Source of the DNA: Jaltomata sinuosa
Taxonomy: Eukaryota > Streptophyta > Magnoliopsida > Solanales > Solanaceae
Length of the DNA stretch: 64,000 nt
Assembly (NCBI GenBank): GCA_003996215.1
Contig: QJPP01003488.1
Span: 186,001-250,000 of the forward strand
Direction of reading: 5' to 3'
Shown here: piece after piece, positions 48,711-59,205 of the stretch
How positions within the stretch are numbered: the first letter of the stretch is position 1
Layout of the letters: the number at the start of each line of letters is the position of its first letter
Position numbers and translations under genes: made by a program
Notes under the pieces: generated by a model
What the model was told of the DNA's origin: nothing
Databases searched by the model: none
Seen by the model: only the letters and a program-made list of their open reading frames with translations

Positions 48711-48897
48711 AGTGTGACTTGGGAAGTCTAGTAATTAAGTGTAACTTGGGAAGTCTAGTAATTAGGTGTAACTTGGGAAGTCTAGTTATTTAGTGTGACT
48801 TGGGAAGTCTAGTATAAGGGTGACTTGGGAAGTCTAGTATTAAGGGTAACTTGGGAAGTCTAGTATTAAGTGTGACTGGAAAAGTTCTAGCATTAGG
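48711..48897 (+). repeat. Minisatellite, about 7 copies of a 25-27-bp unit
   Basis: Units share ACTTGGGAAGTCTAGTA followed by a variable TTAAGTG-like linker. The first six are well matched and the last is degenerate (ACTGGAAAAGTTCTAGCA). It lies inside the E5 LTR-like region. Confidence 0.9.
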
Positions 48898-49471
48898 AGT
48901 TGGCAGCAGAACCGGTTAGGATGACTTGGGGCAGAATGTACAGGTTGTAGCGGTAGCAGTACTAAAGTAAATGTGGATGCTGAAAGACTTGATTTCTTAT
49001 ATATTATTACACACTTTCTCGTGATTTCTTATATGATGGTATACCAATGGATTAGGGTTGATCGATGATGCCTACAGTACGTGTTGTTGTATTGATACTA
49101 CTCTTGCTATACCTTTTTGGGAATAGTCTGGTTGCAGGATCAGTAATGTTTCATAGGTACAGCTTGATGGTTATCTCAAGCAGCTTCTACTCTTCGTTTC
49201 CAATGTGGAAGTTGTGTCTTCTTTTCGTACTTGTATTTTCTCATGTAGAGCTTTTGTACCTATTTAGATTAGTTCCTAGGGAGAGTTGTTTTCAAATTGA
49301 AAAGGTTTTTACTGTATTCAAATTTGTAATGTTTTCTTTTTCAATAGTAAAGGGTTACTTTCTTATGTTTTACTATTAATTTTCGCATTTACCTATTTGA
49401 TTTGGTGGTAAGGGTTATCCTATCTAGGTGCTTAGAGTAGTTGCTCACACGTCCTGGTAGTTGGGTCATGA

Positions 49472-50149
49472 TAGATGATATCAGAGCCTAGGTTACCGGT
49501 CTCCCAGTACAAGAGCAAATGTTGAATAGAGTCTTACGGATTGGTGTGTTAACATCCACATCTAATCTTTGGGAAGCTATAAAGCATTCTAGGAATTGTC
49601 TCCTTTATTTGATTCTTTTTGTGCGGATTGTTACTTGCTTGTATTGGTTGAGTCCAATTGGTATCTCTCAATTCCAATTCGTATCTCAATGAAGTAAAGG
49701 ATGTCATTTTACTCCAATTAGAATGACACAAGCAAGAGAAGTTGAAATCGAGAAGGTTCCAATTGGTATTTGGCCTTAGAGGTTGTGCTAAGGCATGGAT
49801 GATCGACTAACAATCATCCATGGGATGAATAAAGAGTATTAGATGTGACTTGAAGTATTTTTATTGCATTAGTTGTATGACCATAATTGTGTGGTGTGAA
49901 ATTGCTTACCCTATGGTGAAAACTTTGGTCCGGGAAGAGTCATAACTTGATGTTGTGTGATCTTTTGTTAGTGATAAAGTGTTGTGTGACATAATAGAAG
50001 AAGTGGTATTACATTTAGGTGTCGGCTTACCATTGGTGAAGATGGTAAAGGAACGACAGGATTGGTGACTGTGGGGAAACTCTGGTTTTAGGACAGTCGG
50101 GTTTGGTTGGGAACCATGGGGAAAATGGGGGTGATCCTTGTTTGATAGC
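49472..50149 (+). mobile_element. E5 leader and unclassified sequence
   Basis: The first part holds the PBS-like word and leader sequence with GTTAACATCCACATCTAATC, similar in layout to other gypsy leaders here. Beyond about 49730 no gag motif is clear. Sequence X homology begins at 50150. Confidence 0.4.
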
Positions 50150-50388
50150 GGGAAAGTGTTGTTTTGAAAAAATTTCTCGTGTATTTCGTAATTGATTTTA
50201 TGGTAACATGATTCTAAATTTCAAATTATGCATTGCTGGGGATGGTCTTGGGGTTACGTTTAAGACCATGTGATTATAGGGGTTAACATTGAAAATCTGG
50301 AATGGGGAATGGGTGAACCTTGAAGAAATTTTGGATTTCTAGGTTGTTGCCGTCAGAATTTCCATAGAAGAATAATACCGCAATGGCA
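50150..50388 (+). repeat. Sequence X, left copy
   Basis: About 239 bp, matching 57007-57246 at roughly 95 percent by eye and in the same orientation. It lies directly left of the truncated E6 5' LTR. Confidence 0.85.
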
Positions 50389-51755
50389 ATGGGATTTCAG
50401 GTATGTGGGATTTCATCAATGGGTTCCTTTCACCCATTGAGTCCCTAAATATAGTTTAGTTGTTCAACTTTCAGTTAGTTCTTCAACCCTAGGGTTTCTA
50501 AATCCTATACAAGTAGTGTGATTCACTTTCCACGATGGTTAATAGGTTTCCTCATACGTTCTTGGGAACCCAGGATAGTCATCTACTCAGATTTTCCAAA
50601 GCCCTATCATGTGTGTAATTTCAATACTTTAAACTCATGCATGCTAAATAGATGTTACAGTCAGTTATACTTCAGACTTACAATGCTATTAGTTTTCAAT
50701 ATTATTATATTGCATTCTCAGATTTTTTATCAGCATTTGAGCTATCCAGTATATTCAGTTGCATTCATTGCCTTAAATTTAGTTGGAAGTAGGCTTAGCA
50801 CCAAGCAGACGAAGGGATGAAGGCTCAGCTATTAGGTCAGGCTGAGACCTTTAGTAAAAGTCTCCAAGTCCCAGAACTACGGCGCCACCATAGGTATCAA
50901 AGAGGTCAGCTATCAAATTAGTCTTGGCACCCTTCTCCCTTTCGACATTAGTTTAGTGGATCCACGTTAGATTTGTTTGTACCCTTAGAAAGGTATGAAC
51001 ACCCTTCCATCTAGGGTTACAGGTTGGCCCTACAATTATCTTAACTTGGGGTATGTCAGTTAATAGTATCTCCCACAGTCAGACTCTGCATTGCATTGAC
51101 CTTGTACTCAGTATTTATTTTAGATATTTAATTCAGTTCAACATGTTACAGTTCATGTTAGTTACTTGGTCATTGTATGCAGTTTACCCTTCAGTTCATG
51201 CTTCAGTGTATGTTTCAATGCCAGTATTCATGCTTTACAACTTTGTGTATATATCCGGCATGCTGAGTACGTTTGAAGTACTGATGCATACTTTTGTGCT
51301 ACATCTTATCATGATCTAGGATCAGGCACTCAGCATCCAGATCGTGCTTAGTTGAACTTTCCAGCCCTTACTCAGCAGCTCAGTAGTGAGTCCTCATAGT
51401 TCAACTACGATAGTTATGCTTATTTATTCAAGTTTTGTATTGCAGTTCTCAGACTTTTAGAGTTAGATGGGGGCTTGTCCCAGCAACTCATTTCAGTTAG
51501 AGGCTTGCATATATAGAACTAGAATCAGCCTTTGGATTGTAAGTTTTACTTTCAGACTTATTACATTCTTAGACACTTTATATATTCAGAAGTGCTTGGA
51601 TCACTTTTCAGACCTATATATTTAAACCAACTTATCTTTTGCACAGATTTTATTTGATGTGAAAGGCCCAGATATGCCAGACCATGGGTTAGCTTGGGGT
51701 CATTCGTGACATTAAGCATCATATTGAACCCATGGGGTAGTCTCGTGGCATGACA
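50389..51755 (+). repeat. 5' LTR of E6 (first ~560 bp missing)
   Basis: It aligns with 57848-59205 of the solo LTR and ends GGCATGACA before the PBS. It carries the donor-like CAGGTATGTGG (50398-50408) and the hairpin at 50419-50437. The block TCCCAGAACTACGGCGCCAC near 50870 is shared with the A and E2 LTRs. Confidence 0.85.
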
Positions 51756-51771
51756 AACTTAGTATCAGAGC
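51756..51771 (+). promoter_or_regulatory. Primer binding site of E6
   Basis: AACTTAGTATCAGAGC, initiator-Met type with one G-to-A change. Confidence 0.8.
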
Positions 51772-51941
51772 ATCAGGTTCAAGTGTCCTAGGGTGTCTAA
51801 AAGTCGTGTTGGGTAGAGTTACTTCATGGGTATGAAGCATGCCACACTTATGGGGGTGAGGGTACGAGATGTTATCAGGAAAAACTCCCTTCTTTACTTT
51901 CCATCTCATGCTATAGGATACAAACTCTATCTAATCTTTTT

Positions 51942-51972
51942 CTAACTCGTATTCAATACGTTACAGAAAATG
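51942..51972 (+). promoter_or_regulatory. Branch-point and splice-acceptor-like sequence before E6 gag
   Basis: CTAAC (51942-51946) in a T-rich stretch is followed 20 nt later by TTACAG ending at 51966. The gag ATG is at 51970-51972. With the donor-like site at 50400 this would make a leader intron that removes the PBS. Inference from motifs only. Confidence 0.35.
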
Positions 51973-53070
51973 CCTTCCAGAAGAGGTAATGGAAGGAGAA
52001 ACGTGAATCAGCAAGCACCAGCAGCTCTGACAGACCCTTTGAATGAGCAAGTCAATCATGTTGAATTCAGGGATACTTTTCAGGTACTGGCTCAGGCCAT
52101 GACCGCTTAGGTTAACCAGTAAGTTGTGGCACCAGCCCCACCTCAGAATAACTGTGTTGTAGCTAGAGTCTGAGACTTTACTCCGATTAATCCTCCAGAG
52201 TTTCATGGTTCCAAGACTGAGAAGGATGTACGGGAACTTCTAGATGACATTCAAAAGGTGATAGAGATTATAGGTGTCACTCCGGTCAAGAGTGCAAACT
52301 TAGCCACGTACCAGGTTAAAAGAGTGTCTTATATTTAGTACCAACAGTGGAAGAAGTCTCGAGGTGCTAATGCAGGCCTAGTGTATTGGAACCACTTCAA
52401 GACTGCATTTTTGGACAAGTTTTTCCCACTTGAATTCAGGGAAGCCAAGGTTTAAGAGTTCATTAACTTAAGATAGAATGATATGAGCATAAAGAAGTAC
52501 TCTCTAAAGTTTACTCAGTTGTCTAAGTATGCTTCGACGATGGTAGCTGACTCCAAAGCTCGTATGAGTAACTTTGTGTCTGGCGTGTATGATGATGTTA
52601 TCAAAGAGTGCAAGACTGCTATGCAGGTAAAGTATATGGATATCTCAAGGTTGATGACCTATGCCCAACAAATCGAAGATGAAAAAAACAAAGAGAGGGG
52701 AGCAGACAACAAGAGTGCTAGGACATGTGACTTCAACTATTCTCAGCAAAGGTCAGAGAGTGGTTATCCCTCTCAGTTCCGCCAGAAATCTTTTGATCTG
52801 GCCCTGTCTTCTGCTAGTATCCTAGTGACTAAGTTCATACAGGACCGATGGGATAGGGCGCCAGGCTCTAAGTCCAAAGGTGGTGTCACTGAGGGGCGCA
52901 CTCATCCAATTTGCAAGATGTGTGGTAGGAACCACCAAGGGGACTGTATGGTAGGCAGTGGAAATTGTTTTGGGTGTGGTAAGTCAGGCCACAAGATTGT
53001 CCAATATATTTTCAAAAGGGCAAGGATGCTCGCCCACAAAATTAGGCCAGTTCTACATCAGCTCCAGTAG
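51970..53070 (+). pseudogene. E6 gag pseudogene
   Basis: It starts M-P-S-R-R-G at 51970. In-frame stops occur near 52108, 52120, 52171, 52336, 52453 and 52473, and then the frame is open to 53070. The capsid core lies at about 52190-52560 (N-P-P-E-F-H-G-S, F-L-D-K-F-F-P). The zinc knuckle near 52960 reads C-F-G-C-G-K-S-G-H-K-I-V-Q-Y, so the last Cys is Tyr, a G-to-A change. An upstream second knuckle-like word, C-K-M-C-G-R-N-H-Q-G-D-C, is kept. It is followed by the protease region. Confidence 0.85.
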
Positions 53071-53189
53071 GTCGCCTAACTCAGCAGGCTGCCTTTTCTA
53101 GTGCAGGTGGTGGTCAGTGCCAAACCAAGTTTTATGCATATCAAGCTCGACAGGACTAGGAGGTTTCTCCTGATGTGGTCACGGATACG

Positions 53190-56100
53190 TTATGAATCTT
53201 TCATACTTATGTTTATGCACTGTTAGAACCTGGAGCTACACTTTCCTTTGTGACTCCCCATATAGCAGTGGACTTTGTTGTTAGTCCATAAATCCTCCCA
53301 GTTTTCCTTCTCAAACTCTATTCATGTTGGTGACCCAGTTACATCTAGATGGGTAAACAAAAATTACCCTGTCACAGTTTCCCAGAGAGTCACCTCAGCC
53401 GATCTTGTAGAGTTAGAAATGACTAACTTTGATATTATTCGAGGAATGGATTGGTTACATTCTTGTTATGCCTCCATTGATTGTAGGACTAGGGTCATTC
53501 GATTTTTGTTTCCAATTGAGCCAGTTTTAGAAGGGAAGGGTAATACCATAGTGCCTGTAGGTCAATTTATCTCTTACCTTAAGGCCATAAAGATGATTTC
53601 CAAACGGTATATCTATCATCTAGTTCAGGTTAAGGATTAAGATTCTGAGACTTCAACTCTTGAATCCATCCCAGTGGTTAATGAATTTCTAGAAGTGTTT
53701 CCAGAAGTTCATCCCAGGATTTCTCTTAAATGGGAAATTGACTTATGAATAGATCTCCTTCCAGATACTTAGCCTATCTCAATTCCACCTTACAAAATGG
53801 CTCCAGCTGAGTTTAAGGAATTGAAGGAACAGTTGAAAAACCTTCTACATATAGGCTTTATCAGACCCATCATCTCTCTAAGGGGTGATCATGTACTCTT
53901 CATGCATAAGAAAGATGATTCTCTTAGTATGTGAATCGACTATCATCAGTTGAACAAAGTCACAATAAAAAAAAAAATCCCATTCCCAATATTGATGAGT
54001 TGTTCGACTAGCTTCAGGGTGCTAGTGTCTTCTATAAGATAAACCTCAGATACGACTATCATCAACTCAAAGTCAGAGGTTGTGACATTCCAAAGACAAC
54101 CTTCAGAACTCAATATGGTCACTATGAATTCATAGTTATGTCATTTGGACCAACAAATGCTCCCGTGACTTTTATGGATTTCATGAACAGGGTGTTCAAG
54201 CAGTATCTAGATTTATTCCTCATTGTCTTTATTGATGACATACTTATATATTCTTGAAGCAAGGAAGAGCATGCAAATCATTTGAGAGTGGTGCTGCAAA
54301 CTCTCAAGGACCGAAAGTTATTTGCCAAGTTCAGTACGTGTGAATTTTGGTTGAGATCAATTGCTTTTCTTGGTCATGTGTTGTCTAGTTAGGGCATATG
54401 AGTTGATTCTCAAAATATCGAGGCAGTAAGGAACTAGCCCAGACCCACCTCTTCGATAGACATCAGAAGCTCTTGGGTTTGGCTGGTTATTACCGAAGGT
54501 TTGTAGAAGGATTTTCATCCATAGCTGCCCCATTGACCAGGTTGACTCAGAAAAAGGTTAAGTTTCAGTGGTCAGACGAATGTGAGAAGAGCTTCCTAGA
54601 GTTGAAGACCAGGTTGACCACAACTCCTGTTTTAACTCTGCCAGAAGGTTTAGATGATTTTTTGGTATATTTTGATGCATCTAGAGTCATCTTGGGTTGT
54701 GTCTTGATGCAACATGGCAAGTTCATAGCTTATGCCTATAGACAGCTTAAGATGCATGAGAAGAATTACCTGACTCATGACCTTGAACTTGCAGCAGTTA
54801 TTTTTGCCCTAAAGATTTAGAGACACTACTTGTATGGTGTCTATTTAGACGTGTTCACAGACCATAAGAGCTTCCAGTATGTGTTCACCCAGAAAAAGTT
54901 TAATCTTCATCATAGGAGATGGCTCGAGTTCCTCAAAGGCTATGATATGAATATGCTCTAACATTTGGGTAAAGCCAATGTGCTGGCTTAGGCCCTCAGT
55001 AGACTTTCCATGGGTAGTGTATCACATGTAGAGCAAGAGAAGAAAGAACTAGTCAAGGATGTTCAGAAGCTTGCTTGCTTAGGAGTTTGCCTTATGGACA
55101 CAACAAATGGTGGTGTGATAGTTAAGAATAGGTCAGAATCTTTATTAGTAGCAGAGGTGAAAGTGAAACATGACACTGATCCCATATTACTTCAGTTAAA
55201 AAGTGAAGTTCATCAGTAGAGGGTAGAGGTTTTCTCCCGAGGGGTAGATGGTGTGCTTTACTACGATGGTCATTTATGTGTGCCTAAGGTGGATGAGTTA
55301 AGGTAGCGGATTCTGACAGAAGCCCATAGTTCATGATATTCTATTCATCCCAGTGCCACTAAGATGTACCGTGATCTATGGGAAGTCTATTGGTGGAATG
55401 GCATGAAGAGGGACATTACAAATTTTGTGGCTAAGTGTCCCAACTATCAACAAGTCAAGGAAGAACATCAGAGACCAGGAGGTGTGACTCAGGATACTAG
55501 CATTCCTACTATAAAGTGGGAAGTTATCAACATATATTTTATTACAGGTTTGCCTCACACTTGTCGACAGCATGACTCCATTTGGGTGATTGTGGACAAA
55601 GTGACTATATCAACCCATTTCCTAGTAGTTAAGACTACAGATTCAACAGAGGACTATGCCAGGCAGTACATTCATGAGATAGTCAGGTTGTATAGGGTTC
55701 CCTTGTCTATCATCTCAGATAGAGGTACTCAATTTACCTCTCACTTTTAGAGATTATTTCAGAAAGGTCTTGGTACTCAGGTAAACCTTAGCACATCATT
55801 TCATTCACAGACAAATGGTCAGGCATATCATACCATTCAGACCTTAAAGGACAGGTTTAGATCTTGTGTGATTTATTTCAAGGGTAGTTGGTATGATCAC
55901 GTACCTCTCATAGAGTTTGCCTATAATAACAGTTTCCATTTCAGTATTTAGATGATCCCATATGATGCACTTTATTGGCATAGGTGCATATCATCGATTG
56001 GTTGGTTTGAAGTAGGTGAAATAACCTTGATTGGGCTAGATTCGGTTCACAAAGATATAGAGAAAGTTCAACTCATTAGGGAGAGATTAAAGATAGCTCA

Positions 56101-56617
56101 GAGTCGTCAGAAGTCCTATGCTGATGTGAGGAGGAGGGACTTAGAGTTTGAGATCGATGATTAGGTTTTCCTGAAAGTGTCACCCATGAAGGGTGTGATG
56201 ATATTTGGAAAGAAAGGTAAGCTCAGTCCTTGATATGTAGGCCCTTAAAGAATTCTAAGAAGGATTGGTAATATGGCTTATGAGTTAGAGTTGCCAGCAG
56301 AACTAGCAACGGTTCATCCGATTTTCCATATTTCTTTGTTGAAAAAGTGGGTTGGCGATACGAAAATGATTGTGCCATTGGAGAGTCTGGCTGTTAAGGA
56401 TAGCCTCACCTATGAGGAGATCCCAGTCGAGATTCTTCACCGTCAGGTTCATAGGTTGAGAAGTAAGGAAGTCACTTCGGTGAAAGTACTTTGGAGGAAC
56501 CAGTTAGTTGAGGGAGCTACTTGGGAAGCAGAAGCAACTATGTTGGCCAAGTACCCTCACCTTTTTCCTTCTGATCCAGCTTCATCTTGGGGTAATATTT
56601 CCTCTCAAGTCTCTTAG
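53190..56617 (+). pseudogene. E6 pol pseudogene: protease, RT, RNase H, integrase, chromodomain
   Basis: The protease active site reads L-L-E-P-G-A-T near 53220, with Glu replacing the catalytic Asp; R-G-M-D-W-L is at about 53440. The RT has F-I-D-D near 54232 with frameshifts on both sides. RNase H lies at 54473-54960, then an integrase zinc finger (about 55350-55450) and core. The Asp of S-D-R-G-T-Q-F (about 55720) is kept, but the catalytic Glu position reads G-Q-A-Y-H-T near 55817. The integrase C-terminus precedes a chromodomain at 56390-56610 (V-L-W-R-N-Q-L-V-E-G-A-T-W-E), open to the stop. Stops again fit mainly CAG, TGG and CGA decay. Confidence 0.88.
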
Positions 56618-56800
56618 TTTTCTCATGTGCATTTTGGTCTTAACATCATGTTTCTTTAGCTATTTCAGCATCTTCAACATACTTTCATCCCCTTAGAACT
56701 TGACTCATTTAGATATCAGCTTCTAAAACTCAGTGGTAGGGATTACAGCTCTTTCCATCTAAACTCTACTTGTTTAGTCGTAATTCGAGGATGAATGATC

Positions 56801-56815
56801 CCAAGAGGGAGATAT
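56801..56815 (+). promoter_or_regulatory. Polypurine tract of E6
   Basis: CAAGAGGGAGATAT directly precedes the LTR start TGTAACACCC at 56816, after the shared GAGGATGAATGATCC word. Confidence 0.82.
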
Positions 56816-57006
56816 TGTAACACCCAAGAATTCGAACCAATGTTAAAACTCAGAACCTCAGAAAAACTCAGCATCTTCTGTAATTGTCAGGTCCCATGGG
56901 CGTCAGAAGTTCGATGGGCCATTGGAGTCACTATGGGAAGTTCCAACTAGCTCAGCCAGCCACCCCCACCTTGACGGCCAAAGGCAACGGGCGTGGTAAC
57001 CACCAT
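56816..57006 (+). repeat. 3' LTR of E6, only the first ~190 bp
   Basis: It matches the start of the solo LTR at 57288 (AATTC, then AAAACTCAGAACCTCAG) until about 57006 (ACCACCATGG). There it changes abruptly to sequence X. Confidence 0.82.
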
Positions 57007-57287
57007 GGGAAAGTGTTGTTATGAACAATTTTCTCGTGTATTTCGTAATTGATTTTATGATAACATGATGCTAAATTTCAAATTATGCATTGTTGGGGAT
57101 GGTCTTGGGGTTACGTTTAAGACCATGTGATTTTAGGGGTTAACATTGAAAATTGGGAAAGGGGAATGGGTGAACCTTGAAGAAATTTTGGATTTCTAGG
57201 TTGTTGCCGTCAGAATTTCCATAGCAGAATAATACCGCAATGGCACCCCCGCTATTGTAGAAATTTTTCTGCTATAGCGGTGCTGCT
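57007..57287 (+). repeat. Sequence X, right copy, first half
   Basis: It repeats 50150-50388 and continues with CGCTATTGTAG and CTGCTATAGCGG words. It is interrupted at 57288 by a solo LTR and continues at 59206. The GCTATAGC-type palindromes suggest that X is part of an LTR of another family. Confidence 0.7.
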
Positions 57288-59205
57288 TGTAACACCCTAG
57301 AATTCAAACTAGCATTAAAACTCAGAACCTCAGAAAAACTCAGCATCTTCTGCAATTGTCAGGTTGCATGGGCTGACTTCACAGGCGCTGAGAATCTGAT
57401 GGGTCATCAGAGTCACCATGGGAAGTGCCCAATGCCTCTGCCAGCCACCCCAAGCTAGACGACCAAAGGAGACGGGCATAGTAACCACCACGGTTCATCG
57501 TGGAAATCTCCTAGGGACCAACTCCAGCCATGACCTCTGTGATGACTAGGTCCGACGGGCCATCACAAGCACGATGCCCATTGAGTAGCCCATTCGGCGA
57601 GAGAAATTTTGCAATTCATCTTTTAAGTTGGGGGCATTCCGGTCTTTTCCCTAACCTTCTTAACTCTGACCATAAGTTGTTTTAGGGGTAATTAAAGGGA
57701 TTTTTACTCTTATTCCCCCTAGTCTTCCAAAACAAATTGACACTTAGAAGAAACTAGGAGAAAAGAAGCGCTTATTCCTCTCAAGAGCAAGTGGGATGTT
57801 TTCTTCAAGCTCAGCCCCAAAACCCAAAGATTTCACCATAAAATCTTCTTACAGGTATGTTGGATTTCATCAATGGGTTCCTTTCACCCATTGAGTCCCT
57901 AAATATAGTTTAGTTGTTTGACTTTCAGTTAGTTCTTCAAACTTAAGGTTTCTAAATCCTATACAAGTAATGTGATTAACTTTCCACGATGGTATATAGG
58001 TTTCCTCATATGCTCTTGAGAACCCAGGATAGTCATATACTCATATTTTCCATAATTCTATCATGTGTGTATTTTCAGTACTTTAAACTCATGCATGCTA
58101 AATAGATGTTACAGTCAGTTATACTTCAGACTTAGAATGCTATCAGTTTTTAGATTATTATATTGCATTCTCAGATGTTATCAGTATTTGAGCTATCGAG
58201 TATATTCAGTTGCATTCATTGCCTTACATTTAGTTGGGAGTAGGCTTAGAACCAAGCGGATGAAGGGATGAAGGCCCAGCTGTCAGGTTAGGCTGAGACC
58301 TGTAGTAGAAGTCCCCAAGTCCCAGAACTATGGTGCTACCATAGGTATCAAAGGGGTCAGCTGTTAGATTAGGCTGGGTACCCTTGTTCCTGATGGACAT
58401 CCGTTTAGTGGATCCACGTTAGATTTGTTTATACCCTTGGCAAGGTATGAACACCCTTCCATCAAGGGTAACAGGTTGGCCCCACAGTTAACTCAGCTTG
58501 GGGTATATCGGTTAATAGAAGCTCCCACAGTCATACTCAGCATTGCATTGACCTTGTACTAAGTATTTATTTCAGATATTCAATTCAGTTCAGCATGTTA
58601 CAGTTCATGTTAGTTACTTGGTCATTGTATGCAGTTTGCCATTCAATTCATGCTTCAGTTTATGTTTCTATGCCAGTATTCATGCTTTACAACTTTGTGT
58701 ATATATCCAGCATGCTCAGTATGTTCAAAGTACTGACGCATACTTTTGTACTACATCTTATCATGATGTAGGTTCAGGTTCTCAGCATCCAGATCGCGCT
58801 TAGTGCGACTTTACAGTCCTTATTCAACAGCTCAGTGGTGAGTCCTCATAGTTCGAGGATAATAGTTATTCCTTTTATTCCAGTTTTATATTTCAGTTCT
58901 CAGACTTTTAGAGTTAGTGGGGGGCTTTTCCCAGCAACTCATTTCAGTTAGAAGATTTCAGACATAGAATAGAATAAGCTTTTCGATTGTCAGTTTTACT
59001 TTCAGACTTATTACATTCTTATACACTTTATATATTCAGATATGCATGGATCACTTTTCCAACCTATATATTTAATGAAGCTTAGCTTCCGCACAGATTG
59101 TATTTGATGTGAAATGCCTAGATATGCTAGACCATGGGTTAGCTTGGAGTCATTTGTCCCACTAAGCACCGTGTTGTGTACAGGGGGTAGTCTCAGGGCA
59201 TGACA
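57288..59205 (+). repeat. Solo LTR of the E6 family
   Basis: It starts TGTAACACCC and ends GCATGACA, 1918 bp, with no internal region. The flanks CTGCT (57283-57287) and TTGTT (59206-59210) agree except for two C/T differences, a decayed target duplication. It contains a donor-like CAGGTATGT (57852-57860), a hairpin at 57873-57891 with perfect ATGGGT/ACCCAT stem, and a second hairpin CTATGG/CCATAG at 58328-58344. Confidence 0.88.

Larger units (their letters stand above)
45720..49471 (+). repeat. Long LTR-like region E5
   Basis: It ends at a PBS-like word (TGATATCAGAGCCTAGG near 49475), so it is read as an LTR or several LTR pieces. The left boundary is uncertain. It contains reiterated GCACCTGTGG/GCAGGTGC-type words (about 45940-46280), a TGTGACACCCAAATTGGGG word at 46913 that may be an internal boundary, a TA microsatellite, a perfect palindrome CCCGCTATAGCGGG (47455-47468), two tandem repeat blocks and a T-rich 3' part (49065-49380). 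The open frames inside carry no domain. Confidence 0.5.
50389..57006 (+). mobile_element. Element E6: Ty3/gypsy chromodomain retrotransposon with truncated LTRs
   Basis: It has a 5'-truncated 5' LTR (50389-51755), a PBS, gag, pol with protease, RT, RNase H, integrase and chromodomain, a purine tract and only the first 190 bp of the 3' LTR (56816-57006). A complete LTR of the same family is the solo LTR at 57288-59205 and gives the expected length of about 1.9 kb. The coding region is decayed but closer to intact than E2 in places (a 195-codon gag frame survives). Confidence 0.85.

Noticed and set aside
48711..48897. Regular repeats considered as a CRISPR-like array
   Set aside because: Units are contiguous with only short, similar linkers and no unique spacers. 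The surroundings are plant retrotransposons.
49065..49379. 100-codon hydrophobic plus-strand frame that could look like a membrane protein
   Set aside because: It lies in the T-rich 3' part of the E5 LTR-like region, just before a PBS, and has no domain. Hydrophobicity comes from T-rich composition.
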